A stretch of 36,102 nt of DNA, from contig JAHJLF010000019.1 of the NCBI GenBank assembly GCA_018821925.1, forward strand, positions 1 through 36,102, in the 5' to 3' direction. The notes below the pieces were generated by a model. It saw only the letters and a list, made by a program, of their open reading frames with translations. It had not been told where the DNA came from and did no database searches. This DNA comes from Candidatus Edwardsbacteria bacterium (GTDB lineage Bacteria > Edwardsbacteria > AC1 > EtOH8). Of this stretch, positions 1-7,690 are shown in pieces; within the stretch, counting starts at the first letter, position 1; every line of letters begins with the position of its first letter. The translations under genes and the position numbers were made by a program.

Positions 1-2
1 CG

Positions 3-329
3 CCGGGCCAGCAACAGCAGGTGAGACTGCAGCTCTCCACCACCCTCCAGGCCATCTACTCCCAGACCCTGCTGCCCCGGGTGGACGGCAAGGGCCGGGT
101 GGTGGGTTACGAGGTGCTGGTCTGCATGCCGGCCATCCGCAGTATCATCCGGGAGGGCAAGACCCACCAGATATTCAGCGTCCTCCAGAGCGGCGGAAAG
201 TTCGGCATGAATACCCTGGATTCATGTCTCAAGGAGCTCTACCAAAAGGGCCTGGTAACCATCGAGGAGGCCATGGCCAAGTCGTCCAATCCCCAGGAGT
301 TTGAAAAATCAGCTATGAAGGCTTTTTAA
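3..329 (+). CDS. pilT: PilT-type retraction ATPase, C-terminal fragment (5' end outside window)
   Basis: The open frame enters from the window edge, so the GTG at 21 is not a real start. It encodes only the C-terminal part of a type IV pilus retraction ATPase: the GQQQQVRLQLS segment that follows the motor core, the PAIRSIIREGKTHQI helix corresponding to the conserved AIRNLIRE motif of PilT, and the usual short tail. The Walker A and B boxes would lie upstream. It ends three bases before the ATG of a second, complete PilT-like gene, so the two form a tandem operon as in PilT/PilU pairs. Assignment to the PilT branch rather than PilB rests on the AIRS helix and the absence of the PilB zinc motif in the visible part. 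Confidence 0.88.
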   Translation, partial: PGQQQQVRLQLSTTLQAIYSQTLLPRVDGKGRVVGYEVLVCMPAIRSIIREGKTHQIFSVLQSGGKFGMNTLDSCLKELYQKGLVTIEEAMAKSSNPQEFEKSAMKAF

Positions 330-332
330 AAT

Positions 333-1397
333 ATGGAAATTGCCGAGCTTTTAAAATACATGGCCGAACAGGGAGCCTCCGACATGCAGATCAAGGTGGG
401 CAGCCCGCCCCTGCTGAGGGTCAACGGCGACCTGTCCCCCTGCAAGCTGCCGTCCATCACTCCCGATGACGTCAAGAAACATTTGCTGCCCATCATCACC
501 CCGGCCCAGGCTCAGAAGTTCGGGAAGGAGCTGGAGCTGGATTTTGCCTATAACCTTCCCGGCACCGGACGCTTCCGGGTCAACCTTTTCCAGCAGCGCA
601 ACTCCCTGGGTATCGTCTTCCGGCTGATCCCCGAGAAGATCCCCACCATAGACGAACTGGGGTTCCCCCCCATCGTAAAAGAGGTCTCCCTGCGACCCCG
701 CGGCCTGGTGCTGATCACCGGTCCGGCCGGCTGCGGCAAGTCCACCACCCAGGCCGCCATGATAGATTACCGCAACGCCCACGACCCCTGTCATATAATG
801 ACCGTGGAGGACCCCATCGAGTTCATCCACACCGACAAAAAGGCCATTGTCAACCAGCGGGAGCTGGGGCGCGACACCCTGACCTTTGCCGACGCCTTAA
901 AATACGTCTTGCGGCAGGATCCCGATGTTATCCTGATCGGCGAGATGCGGGACTTGGAGACCATCTCCCTGGCCATCACTGCGGCCGAGACCGGTCACCT
1001 GGTGCTGGCCACCCTTCATACCACCGACGCCGTGCAGACGGTGGACCGCATCATCGATGTCTTCCCCATGCATCAGCAGGGACAGATACGGATGCAGGTG
1101 GCTGTGAACTTCGTGGCCGTCATCTCCCAGATACTGGTAAAGAGGGCCGACGGCAGGGGCCGGGTGGCCGCCTTCGAGGTGATGACCGGCTCCGGCGCAG
1201 TCCGGAACCTGATCCGGGAGGCCAAGACCTACCAGCTGCAGAGCCTGATCCAGACCAGCATCAAACAGGGGATGACCACCCTCAACATGTCCCTGGCCAA
1301 CCTGTGCCGCAAGAACATCATCACCTTAGACGAGGCCATGAGCAAGTCCAGCGACCCCGATAATCTGCAGATGGTGTTGAAAAGCCAGTCGGCTTGA
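333..1397 (+). CDS. pilT: Twitching motility / type IV pilus retraction ATPase PilT
   Basis: A 354-residue hexameric secretion-type ATPase that in this family powers depolymerisation of type IV pili from the cytoplasmic side of the inner-membrane platform. Visible motifs: N-terminal PAS-like region (about 1-110), Walker A GPAGCGKST (130-138), Asp box TVEDPIE (157-163), Walker B LIGEMRD (201-207), His box HLVLATLHT (222-230) and the retraction helix AVRNLIRE (289-296). Length is normal for PilT. The P-loop reads GPAGCGKST where GPTGSGKST is usual, a conservative change. It follows the first pilT-like gene by three bases and is closed by an intrinsic terminator. Tandem PilT paralogues usually divide the work (PilT and accessory PilU); which is which cannot be told here because the partner is truncated. 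Confidence 0.93.
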   Translation: MEIAELLKYMAEQGASDMQIKVGSPPLLRVNGDLSPCKLPSITPDDVKKHLLPIITPAQAQKFGKELELDFAYNLPGTGRFRVNLFQQRNSLGIVFRLIPEKIPTIDELGFPPIVKEVSLRPRGLVLITGPAGCGKSTTQAAMIDYRNAHDPCHIMTVEDPIEFIHTDKKAIVNQRELGRDTLTFADALKYVLRQDPDVILIGEMRDLETISLAITAAETGHLVLATLHTTDAVQTVDRIIDVFPMHQQGQIRMQVAVNFVAVISQILVKRADGRGRVAAFEVMTGSGAVRNLIREAKTYQLQSLIQTSIKQGMTTLNMSLANLCRKNIITLDEAMSKSSDPDNLQMVLKSQSA

Positions 1398-1420
1398 AAA
1401 TTTACCGGAAATACTAACGT

Positions 1421-1452
1421 AAAAACGGCTGGAGAAAACTCCAGCCGTTTTT
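1421..1452 (+). terminator. Intrinsic terminator of the pilT operon
   Basis: A perfect 14-bp stem (1421-1434 with 1439-1452), AAAA loop, with the stem ending in a run of T. It sits 23 bases after the pilT stop codon. Confidence 0.9.
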
Positions 1453-1512
1453 CATTTTAGAATTTAGATATTGGGAAAGTATTTTATTTATGGGGTGTAC
1501 CGTTGCCTCGAA

Positions 1513-1544
1513 CAACAAAACCCTTGCGTTTTCATACGCAAGGG
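1513..1544 (-). terminator. Intrinsic terminator of the J-like/TPR operon
   Basis: 9-bp perfect stem (1521-1529 with 1536-1544), 6-base loop, followed on the minus strand by TTTTGTTGTT. It lies 26 bases beyond the stop at 1570, so the convergent pilT and J-like operons each have their own terminator. Confidence 0.8.
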
Positions 1545-1569
1545 CAAAAATACCGATAAACGTAAAATC

Positions 1570-3390
1570 TTACTTCTTTTTCTTTTTCCGTTTCTTCAGA
1601 TTCACACGCTCCTGCTTCAATCGCTCCAGTTCCTCGGCCATCTTCCTTTCCATTTCTTCGATCTTATTCAATTCCTCTAGATCGTCATGGTACGGCTCCG
1701 CTTCGGTATCGCTATCGCCAGGTTCGGATTGTTCAACGGTATCAGCCGGCTCGGCTTCTTGCCTGGCGCTATCAGGGTTCGCTTCCGCACTATCATCCTG
1801 AGCATATTCGGAGGGATCCAGCCCCAGCTCCCGCAGAAGGCTCAGGGCTTCATCCTCCAAGTCATCCAGGCTGGTGCTTTCCTGCTCATCTGTTTTTCCG
1901 GATGCCAGCCGCGGCGGGTCTGATGCTACAGCACCATTGGGCGAATATTCAACAATATCCTGATGAGCCTCCATCTCCAAAAGAAGCCCGTTATCCCCGG
2001 AGCCGATGCCGGAGGAAGCATCCACCTCGGCCAGTTCCGCCTCCAACGACGCCAGGTCCTTGAGTAGGGAATCATCCTGAGCATATTCCTCTGGCGGCCC
2101 AGCTTGGATCGAAGCAGCTTCCACCACCAACCCGTAATCGACGCCATCCTCTGCTGGTAAGGATTCCCCTCCAGGCACTCTGGGTTCCATCGAATCAGGT
2201 TCTGTAATTCGTAATTTGGAGACTGCTTCCAAACCATTTTGGGATCCAGTTTCTGAATCGGCGGATTCGTTCTTTGTCTCTGCTGCGATTTCAGGAACAT
2301 TCGCCTTTTCACCCTCCACCTCTGAAGCAGACAGATACTCCTGGTCGCCGTCTATTACCTGGGCCATAATGATCTGATCGCCGGATTCAGGCGCTTCGGC
2401 TTGAATTGATTCAGCAGTTATTTCCGGTTCTGCTTCTCTCTTTTCCGGGCTGACAGCCGGGGCTTCAGATTCTATATTTTCCGAAAGACTTTCGGGCGTT
2501 ATTTCTTCAGCCGATAATTCGGTATCTGCTATTTCCGCCGAAGGCCCGTCATTTAATATGATCGGTTCCTCAAAATCGTCGGTTATTTCTGCTTCGGTGG
2601 GCTTCTCCGGCGGTTCGACAGTTTCAGCCTCTTTATCTATATCTAACACTTCCGACAGTTCTTCAGGCCCGGTTATTTCCGGCAATTCATCTTCGACGAG
2701 TTCCGGCACCTCCACCGGTTTCTCGGCCTCGGTAGCTTCCGGCAATTCTTTTTTGAGAGACTCCTCCTTTACCAGTTCCTCCGCCTCTTCGCTCCACTGC
2801 ATCTCTATTACAGCCTGGCCTTGGTTAAAGACATTCTCCCAGCGCTTCTGTTCGGCCTGCTGAGCCTGAAGAAAAGCCTGTTGTGCGGCGTCCACCAGGT
2901 TATGCCGCTGGTAAAGAAAACCCAGATTGTAGCACAGTTCCGGATTGTCCGGTTCCAGGTCTATGGCCTTTTTACAGTACCTTTCGGCCTCAGCCAGCCG
3001 GCCGTTGAACATGCCCAGAGCCAGCCCCAGCTGGCTGTAAAAGTGGCTCTTCTCGGGATCGATTTTTATGGCTTTGGTAAAGAAATCGACCGCCTCCTGA
3101 AATCTCTTCTGATCAATGGCATTCAGTCCGGATTGATACTTCTTCTCGGCCGGAGTCGGATTATTGGGGTTCTGCACCAAGTATTTACCCACCACTTTTT
3201 GCAGTAGCAGATCATAGTCCTTGCGCTTTTCGGGATTGGCCAGGGTGCGGTAGGCCTGGGTGACATCGGAAAAAAGAGAGCTGTATCCTGCTTTCTGGAA
3301 TTTTTCCCTTAGGATGTTCCGGTAGGTTGCCGTGATCTCAGAGGTGCTGGCTTCACGGCGGACGCCTAGCAGTGAATAATAGTCGTTCAT
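1570..3390 (-). CDS. Degenerate J-domain protein with TPRs and a long acidic region
   Basis: 606 residues. Residues 1-65 fit a DnaJ domain (YYSLLGV at the start, YRTLANPEKRKDYD in the final helix), but the HPD tripeptide needed to stimulate Hsp70 is absent: the loop reads ILREKFQKAGYS. Two to three TPRs follow (about 85-180, with AIKIDPEKSHFYSQLG and AIDLEPDNPELCYNLG). Then comes about 350 residues of acidic, Glu/Pro/Ser-rich low complexity, a short coiled coil, and a very basic end (KKRKKKKK). No signal peptide or membrane segment is seen. The start codon overlaps the upstream stop (ATGA) and has a GGAGG ribosome site, so translation is coupled to the coiled-coil membrane protein. A cytoplasmic scaffold working with that neighbour is inference; the family function is not known to me. 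Confidence 0.75.
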   Translation of the reverse strand: MNDYYSLLGVRREASTSEITATYRNILREKFQKAGYSSLFSDVTQAYRTLANPEKRKDYDLLLQKVVGKYLVQNPNNPTPAEKKYQSGLNAIDQKRFQEAVDFFTKAIKIDPEKSHFYSQLGLALGMFNGRLAEAERYCKKAIDLEPDNPELCYNLGFLYQRHNLVDAAQQAFLQAQQAEQKRWENVFNQGQAVIEMQWSEEAEELVKEESLKKELPEATEAEKPVEVPELVEDELPEITGPEELSEVLDIDKEAETVEPPEKPTEAEITDDFEEPIILNDGPSAEIADTELSAEEITPESLSENIESEAPAVSPEKREAEPEITAESIQAEAPESGDQIIMAQVIDGDQEYLSASEVEGEKANVPEIAAETKNESADSETGSQNGLEAVSKLRITEPDSMEPRVPGGESLPAEDGVDYGLVVEAASIQAGPPEEYAQDDSLLKDLASLEAELAEVDASSGIGSGDNGLLLEMEAHQDIVEYSPNGAVASDPPRLASGKTDEQESTSLDDLEDEALSLLRELGLDPSEYAQDDSAEANPDSARQEAEPADTVEQSEPGDSDTEAEPYHDDLEELNKIEEMERKMAEELERLKQERVNLKKRKKKKK

Positions 3391-4712
3391 GAGGAGGACA
3401 CCTCCGATCCCTGTTTCTGAAGCTTCTCCAACCTGGTCCGGGAGCCTTCCAACAGCTGCATGATGGCCGTCAGGTTCTGCTGTTTCTCGGAGACTTCGTT
3501 GGAGAGCCTTTCATGCTCGGCGCTCCACTGTTCGCAGACGTTGGCCAGCTCTGCGATCTGCGACTGCAACTGCTGCCCCCGCTCCTCCATCTCGGCATTG
3601 AGCCGCTGTCTCTCTTCGATGGTCTGCTCCAGTTCGCTCTCCTCCACCCGTTTTTCGGCTATGAACTGCACCAGGTTCTGCACCTCGGTCTTGGACTGCT
3701 TGAGCCACTGGGCCAGATTCTCTTCGCCCTTCTTCAGTTCCACCATCCGCTGGTTCAATTCGGCCTCCTGGTGCTGTATCCGTTCCAGTCTTTTATCCAG
3801 TTCGATGCCTTCCTGTATCCGGTCCGACAAATGGTTGCTTATTTCTTCAAGCTTGGTCTGCTTTTCCCTGAGCAGGGTCTCGAATTCTATCAGCTGTTTG
3901 CGCCCTTCATCCAGATGGCCGTCCATCTGTCCGCGCTCCTCCCGCAGTTTCTTAACCTGGCTGGCCAGGTCGTTTTCCTCGGAACGGAACATCTCCAGCC
4001 AGCGATTATGGTCGCCCGCCTCGGCCTCCACCTTTTTCAGATCCTTGCGTTTGTTCTCTATGTCCTTCTCAATATCTTTTTTCTTCTGTTCCAGCTTGTC
4101 GAAGGCCTCGGTGGAAACCTCGGCCGCTTTCGATTTGGGGCCGAATATCATTAAAAGGATTATCAGCGCCAGCGCTGCGGTCTGGCCGGCCAGGATATAG
4201 ATGGACTGCGGAGTTTTGATCGCCCCTGCTGCCTTGACCCTGCCTTTAAGTTGGATGTAGACGCTGCCGATCCTCTCCCGCCCCAGCAATATCGGGGCGG
4301 CGGCCCAGTATGCCTTATCCGGGGATTTGGCATTAACAACTGATTGAACCAATACCGGCTCCCCGGTCAATTTTTTTATGCCGGAGGGGAGGATTAACTC
4401 GTCCCCCACGGCTGTCTCGTTGCTGGATGCGGCAACCCCGCCCTTGAGGTTGACTATGAACAGGTCCGACACCTCGGAATAATCCTGCTTGGTCTGGGCA
4501 ATGATCTCGGATAAGGCCAGATCATCCTGGTTGGCAAAGGGGTCAGAGACCACCCGGGCCAGGTTCTTGGCCACCAGCTCGGAGCGGATCTTCAGCTCGT
4601 CGGACTGGGCGGCACCGGGCTTCTTTCCAGCAGGCATATTTGCCCAATAGGAAAGACCCAATACGACGGCTGTCAACACCAGCCCGATTGTTATTCTTAA
4701 GGTATTGTTCAT
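3387..4712 (-). CDS. Membrane-anchored sensor-like protein with long coiled coil
   Basis: About 441 residues from the ATG at 4712. An upstream in-frame ATG at 4817 is rejected because it lies inside the terminator of the previous gene and upstream of a consensus promoter. Layout: one N-terminal transmembrane helix (LVLTAVVLGLSYWA), an extracytoplasmic domain of about 140 residues resembling single Cache/double-sensor modules (DLFIVNLKGGVAAS...GRERIGSVYIQLKG), a second transmembrane helix (ILAGQTAALALIILLMIFG), then about 230 residues of nearly unbroken coiled coil rich in Glu, Lys and Gln. There is no kinase, GGDEF or methyl-accepting output domain. The coiled coil would project into the cytoplasm. 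It is translationally coupled to the J-like protein. Exact role unknown. Confidence 0.7.
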   Translation of the reverse strand: MNNTLRITIGLVLTAVVLGLSYWANMPAGKKPGAAQSDELKIRSELVAKNLARVVSDPFANQDDLALSEIIAQTKQDYSEVSDLFIVNLKGGVAASSNETAVGDELILPSGIKKLTGEPVLVQSVVNAKSPDKAYWAAAPILLGRERIGSVYIQLKGRVKAAGAIKTPQSIYILAGQTAALALIILLMIFGPKSKAAEVSTEAFDKLEQKKKDIEKDIENKRKDLKKVEAEAGDHNRWLEMFRSEENDLASQVKKLREERGQMDGHLDEGRKQLIEFETLLREKQTKLEEISNHLSDRIQEGIELDKRLERIQHQEAELNQRMVELKKGEENLAQWLKQSKTEVQNLVQFIAEKRVEESELEQTIEERQRLNAEMEERGQQLQSQIAELANVCEQWSAEHERLSNEVSEKQQNLTAIMQLLEGSRTRLEKLQKQGSEVSSS

Positions 4713-4739
4713 TAGCACTTTAGGGTTTATATCATTTAT

Positions 4740-4768
4740 AGTATAGTCAAATATTATTAAACTGTCAA
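4740..4768 (-). promoter_or_regulatory. Sigma70 promoter for the coiled-coil/J-like operon
   Basis: TTGACA (4763-4768), 17-base spacer, TATACT (4740-4745). It places the transcript start near 4733 and a leader of about 20 bases before the ATG at 4712. Confidence 0.85.
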
Positions 4769-4782
4769 GTAAAATTATAAAA

Positions 4783-4811
4783 CAAAAAGGCACCGATATT
4801 CCATCGGTGCC
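4783..4811 (-). terminator. Intrinsic terminator of the secreted hydrolase gene
   Basis: 9-bp perfect stem (4789-4797 with 4803-4811), 5-base loop, then TTTTTGTTTT on the minus strand. It is 19 bases past the stop at 4830. Confidence 0.88.
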
Positions 4812-4829
4812 ATTCAAAACAGATATGGC

Positions 4830-7418
4830 CTACCTTATCAGCATCATTTTTCTTATGCCGCTTTCGCCACCGGTGGACAATCGGAACAGGTAAACCCCGT
4901 TGGGAAGAGCGTTGCCCGCGCTGTCCTTGCCGTCCCAGGTTACGGACCCCTCCCTATTTTCCCTCCCCTCGAGGGGAGGGTTGGGCGGGGTCAGGGTCCT
5001 CACCAACTGTCCGGCCACATTGTAGACCGCCAGGCTGACCCGCCCGGCCCCGGGAATCTGATAGCTGATTTTGGTATCACGGTTGAACGGATTGGGATAG
5101 TTATTCCCTAGTTTAAATTCGGCAGGTAGCAGCCCGCCGCCATCCATCGACAATTTCACCGGCCCATAATAAGTTATCGTGCCAGAAAAATCATATTGGG
5201 CGATCCGGTAATAATAATCCCCAGCTGACAACTGATGGGGATCTGTGAATGAATATTCAGAGGGCTGATTGGTGGTCCCGTTCCCGGCTGTTTCGCCAAT
5301 CTTGACATACCCGGCAGAAGGATCATCGGTCCGCTCTATCTCCCATCTGTCGCAGTCCTTCTCGCTCTCGGTGCGCCACTTTATCATGCCATGGCCCTGG
5401 CCGTCCAATGCTGCCGAAAGGGAGGACAGCAGCACCGGATTGGGATATTTGTCGCTGCTGTTGACGGTAAAAGTGTCGGCCGTCACTTCGATCCAGACAT
5501 TGCTACCCACCACTTCCCCCCTGCCAACGGGAATGGTGCCGCCCGATCCCAACTCCGTCTGGTAGATATAATTGTTGGCCCCCGGATCATTGCACAGCCG
5601 GTCCAATGCCAGCTGGGTGGGATGGCCGTAGCCGTTGTTTCCCACCGAGATGACCGACACTTTAGGATCCAGGGTCGATACCCAATACGGATTGCTGCTG
5701 TTTTGCGAGCCGTGGTGGTTAGCATGCAGCACCGAAACCTTGCCGATGTCGGGGCCCAGGATGGATTCCACGTCCTTATATCCCCCGGAATTGTATCCCC
5801 CCAGATCTCCGGATACTATCATCTTGAAACCGCCGTATTGTATCAGCAACCCTATCCCGTAATCATTCTCATCGGAGGGGGTGATATTGTCGCCCTGGGT
5901 CTGGCCGTTGACCGCCACGCATTTGGCGTTTACCCCGGAGCCCAGATCTATCGACTGGTTCAACCCGATAGTCTTCCTTTTAGCTCCCAGGGCTGCTGCA
6001 TAATCAGTGAAGGCGGTTGAGGCGTAGGCTCCGCCGCGGTCGTATCCGTAGTTCAGGACAGAGTCACTGCCGCCCAAGCTGTCGATCACCTCGTCCATTC
6101 CGCCGACATGGTCTTCGTGGTAATGGCTGACCACGGTATAATCCAGGTGATGGGTTTGTACGCTGTCCCTTAAAAAAGGCCATATCTTGCCGTATCCCTT
6201 GCCGGTCTCACCGGCATCGAACAACAACGATTTCCCCGAAGGCGAAAGCACCAAGGTGGCGTCTCCCTGGCCCACATCCAGGCAGATTATTTTTAAGGGG
6301 ATGGTGGCCGGGTCGGGCTGGGTGGCAAAACGGAAGGGGTTGGGCTTGGGGCCCGGAACCAGGTCGTTGTTCGAAAGGTCCTTGGCCGCGGTCACCTGGA
6401 TTTTGTATGTTGTCACATAGCTGAAATTATCATGGGTAAGGGTGGCGGTATCGCTGGCGCCGTTCCAGGAAACTAACCATCCGGCCACCCCGGTGGAGCA
6501 GCTATAGGCAAAGCTGGATTGGTTGATCGCCTTGTTAAACCCGATCTTTATCGGAGAATTTATCGCGACATTGGCGGCATTATTTGCCGGAGAGGTGTAG
6601 ATGACGGTGGGGACGTTGGGCAGGATATCGAAATTTATGGTGTCCCCGGCGATAATGGTCCATGGCGGAGTGCTTTTTACATAGAAATTGACAGGGTTGT
6701 CTGACATATCGCGAACTTTGAAGGAATCAATATTTCCGGTAGGCACAGCAAACATGACATAGCCGGGATCACCGGAATCATATCCTTCAATGACATAGTT
6801 ATTCTCAGTGATATAGGAGCCTACTATGGTGTCCGCCCGGTAAGCCAGCACCACATAGTTTGCCAGCGGCGTGGAATATGATGGATCGCCGTATATATGA
6901 CCCTCCATCCAAGCCCCCTGGGTTGACATATCCATCACCGTCAGTAGCTGGCGGGGCGAATCGCGATTTGAACCGGTAACCGTGGTATCCGCCAGCCGTC
7001 GGATCCTGGCCAGTATATATTGTGACTGCGGAGTGGTGTCGCACTTGGTGACGAACCAGACCTTGGTGGTCTCTCCGGAATCGGCGGCGGCAATATGCTT
7101 GGAATTATAATATGCCGTCAGATCGCCGCCCCAAGTATTGCGTGCACTCGCCTCCCAGGCGGTGCTGTCCTGCCAGTGAAAGTGGTTATTTCCAGCGGTT
7201 GTGCTGGAACTGCCAATGCGGCATCTCCCCACAAAATTTTCGCCGGTGGTATCGGGAATGATGCCCACCAGAACCGCAAAAGGGTTTCCGGTGCTGGCTG
7301 CAGCCTGGCCGGATATATAGACTGGATATTTGACGATTACAGCGTAATCCGTGGCCAGAGTTTGTCTTATAAATAATATCTGACTGAAAAGTATTATTAC
7401 CAGTGATATCTTTTTCAT
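4830..7418 (-). CDS. Secreted metallo-beta-lactamase-fold hydrolase with Ig-like and sorting-type C-terminal domains
   Basis: 862 residues with a signal peptide (MKKISLVIILFSQILFI..., cut near residue 22). Order: an unassigned beta-rich domain to about 270; a Big_5-type Ig domain (VIYTSPANNAANVAINSPI); a ComEC/Rec2-like metallo-beta-lactamase domain starting LKIICLDVGQGDATLV with the metal motif SHYHEDHVGG and the later HANHHGS; a linker; and a FlgD/type IX-like C-terminal domain (NYPNPFNRDTKISYQI ... GVYLFRLSTG, ending in KMMLIR). The combination points to an exported, surface-attached or released hydrolase; the substrate is unknown. ComEC-like metallo domains are often nucleases or phosphodiesterases, but no competence membrane domain is present. 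An in-frame palindromic insertion interrupts the C-terminal domain. The gene is monocistronic with its own terminator. Confidence 0.82.
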   Translation of the reverse strand: MKKISLVIILFSQILFIRQTLATDYAVIVKYPVYISGQAAASTGNPFAVLVGIIPDTTGENFVGRCRIGSSSTTAGNNHFHWQDSTAWEASARNTWGGDLTAYYNSKHIAAADSGETTKVWFVTKCDTTPQSQYILARIRRLADTTVTGSNRDSPRQLLTVMDMSTQGAWMEGHIYGDPSYSTPLANYVVLAYRADTIVGSYITENNYVIEGYDSGDPGYVMFAVPTGNIDSFKVRDMSDNPVNFYVKSTPPWTIIAGDTINFDILPNVPTVIYTSPANNAANVAINSPIKIGFNKAINQSSFAYSCSTGVAGWLVSWNGASDTATLTHDNFSYVTTYKIQVTAAKDLSNNDLVPGPKPNPFRFATQPDPATIPLKIICLDVGQGDATLVLSPSGKSLLFDAGETGKGYGKIWPFLRDSVQTHHLDYTVVSHYHEDHVGGMDEVIDSLGGSDSVLNYGYDRGGAYASTAFTDYAAALGAKRKTIGLNQSIDLGSGVNAKCVAVNGQTQGDNITPSDENDYGIGLLIQYGGFKMIVSGDLGGYNSGGYKDVESILGPDIGKVSVLHANHHGSQNSSNPYWVSTLDPKVSVISVGNNGYGHPTQLALDRLCNDPGANNYIYQTELGSGGTIPVGRGEVVGSNVWIEVTADTFTVNSSDKYPNPVLLSSLSAALDGQGHGMIKWRTESEKDCDRWEIERTDDPSAGYVKIGETAGNGTTNQPSEYSFTDPHQLSAGDYYYRIAQYDFSGTITYYGPVKLSMDGGGLLPAEFKLGNNYPNPFNRDTKISYQIPGAGRVSLAVYNVAGQLVRTLTPPNPPLEGRENREGSVTWDGKDSAGNALPNGVYLFRLSTGGESGIRKMMLIR
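4946..5000. repeat. Palindromic repeat inserted in frame in a coding sequence
   Basis: A 20-bp perfect palindrome (4961-4980) flanked by more C/G tracts encodes PPNPPLEGREN inside the FlgD-like domain, between QLVRTL and VTWDGKD, which are normally separated by a short glycine-rich turn. The composition and palindrome mark it as an inserted intergenic-type repeat tolerated in a surface loop. Confidence 0.6.
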
Positions 7419-7636
7419 AAATACTCGCCGTTTACTGTGTTTGCTTAATTATACATCATACAAATTCCATACCTAATGATCAGGAATTTGCTGATATCAA
7501 TTTAAGGCTATGGAAGCATTATAGTTATGATAAACTATAGACTGGCGGATAGTAATACCTTATTAAATACCAAATCACAAATGCAATAACTACACCCAGA
7601 GATATGATATTTTGCAATTTTTGTTAAAATTTTGCA

Positions 7637-7673
7637 TTTAAAAAGCGGCTCTATCAGATGATAGAGCCGCTTT
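7637..7673 (-). terminator. Intrinsic terminator of the barrel/chaperone operon
   Basis: 13-bp perfect stem (7642-7654 with 7661-7673) with a short loop, followed on the minus strand by TTTTTAAATG. It is 18 bases past the stop at 7691. Confidence 0.85.
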
Positions 7674-7690
7674 ATGAAAATCTTTTTTAT

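Noticed and set aside
4713-4817. N-terminal extension of the coiled-coil membrane protein
   Set aside because: It covers a terminator and a consensus promoter; the ATG at 4712 gives a normal membrane-anchored protein.
7448-7453. TATAAT box upstream of the secreted hydrolase
   Set aside because: No recognisable -35 box at the right distance; not enough to call a promoter.
7605-7640. Sigma54-like element upstream of the secreted hydrolase (AACAAAAATTGCA)
   Set aside because: It resembles the 11854 promoter but lacks the essential GG at -24, so it is probably just AT-rich similarity.
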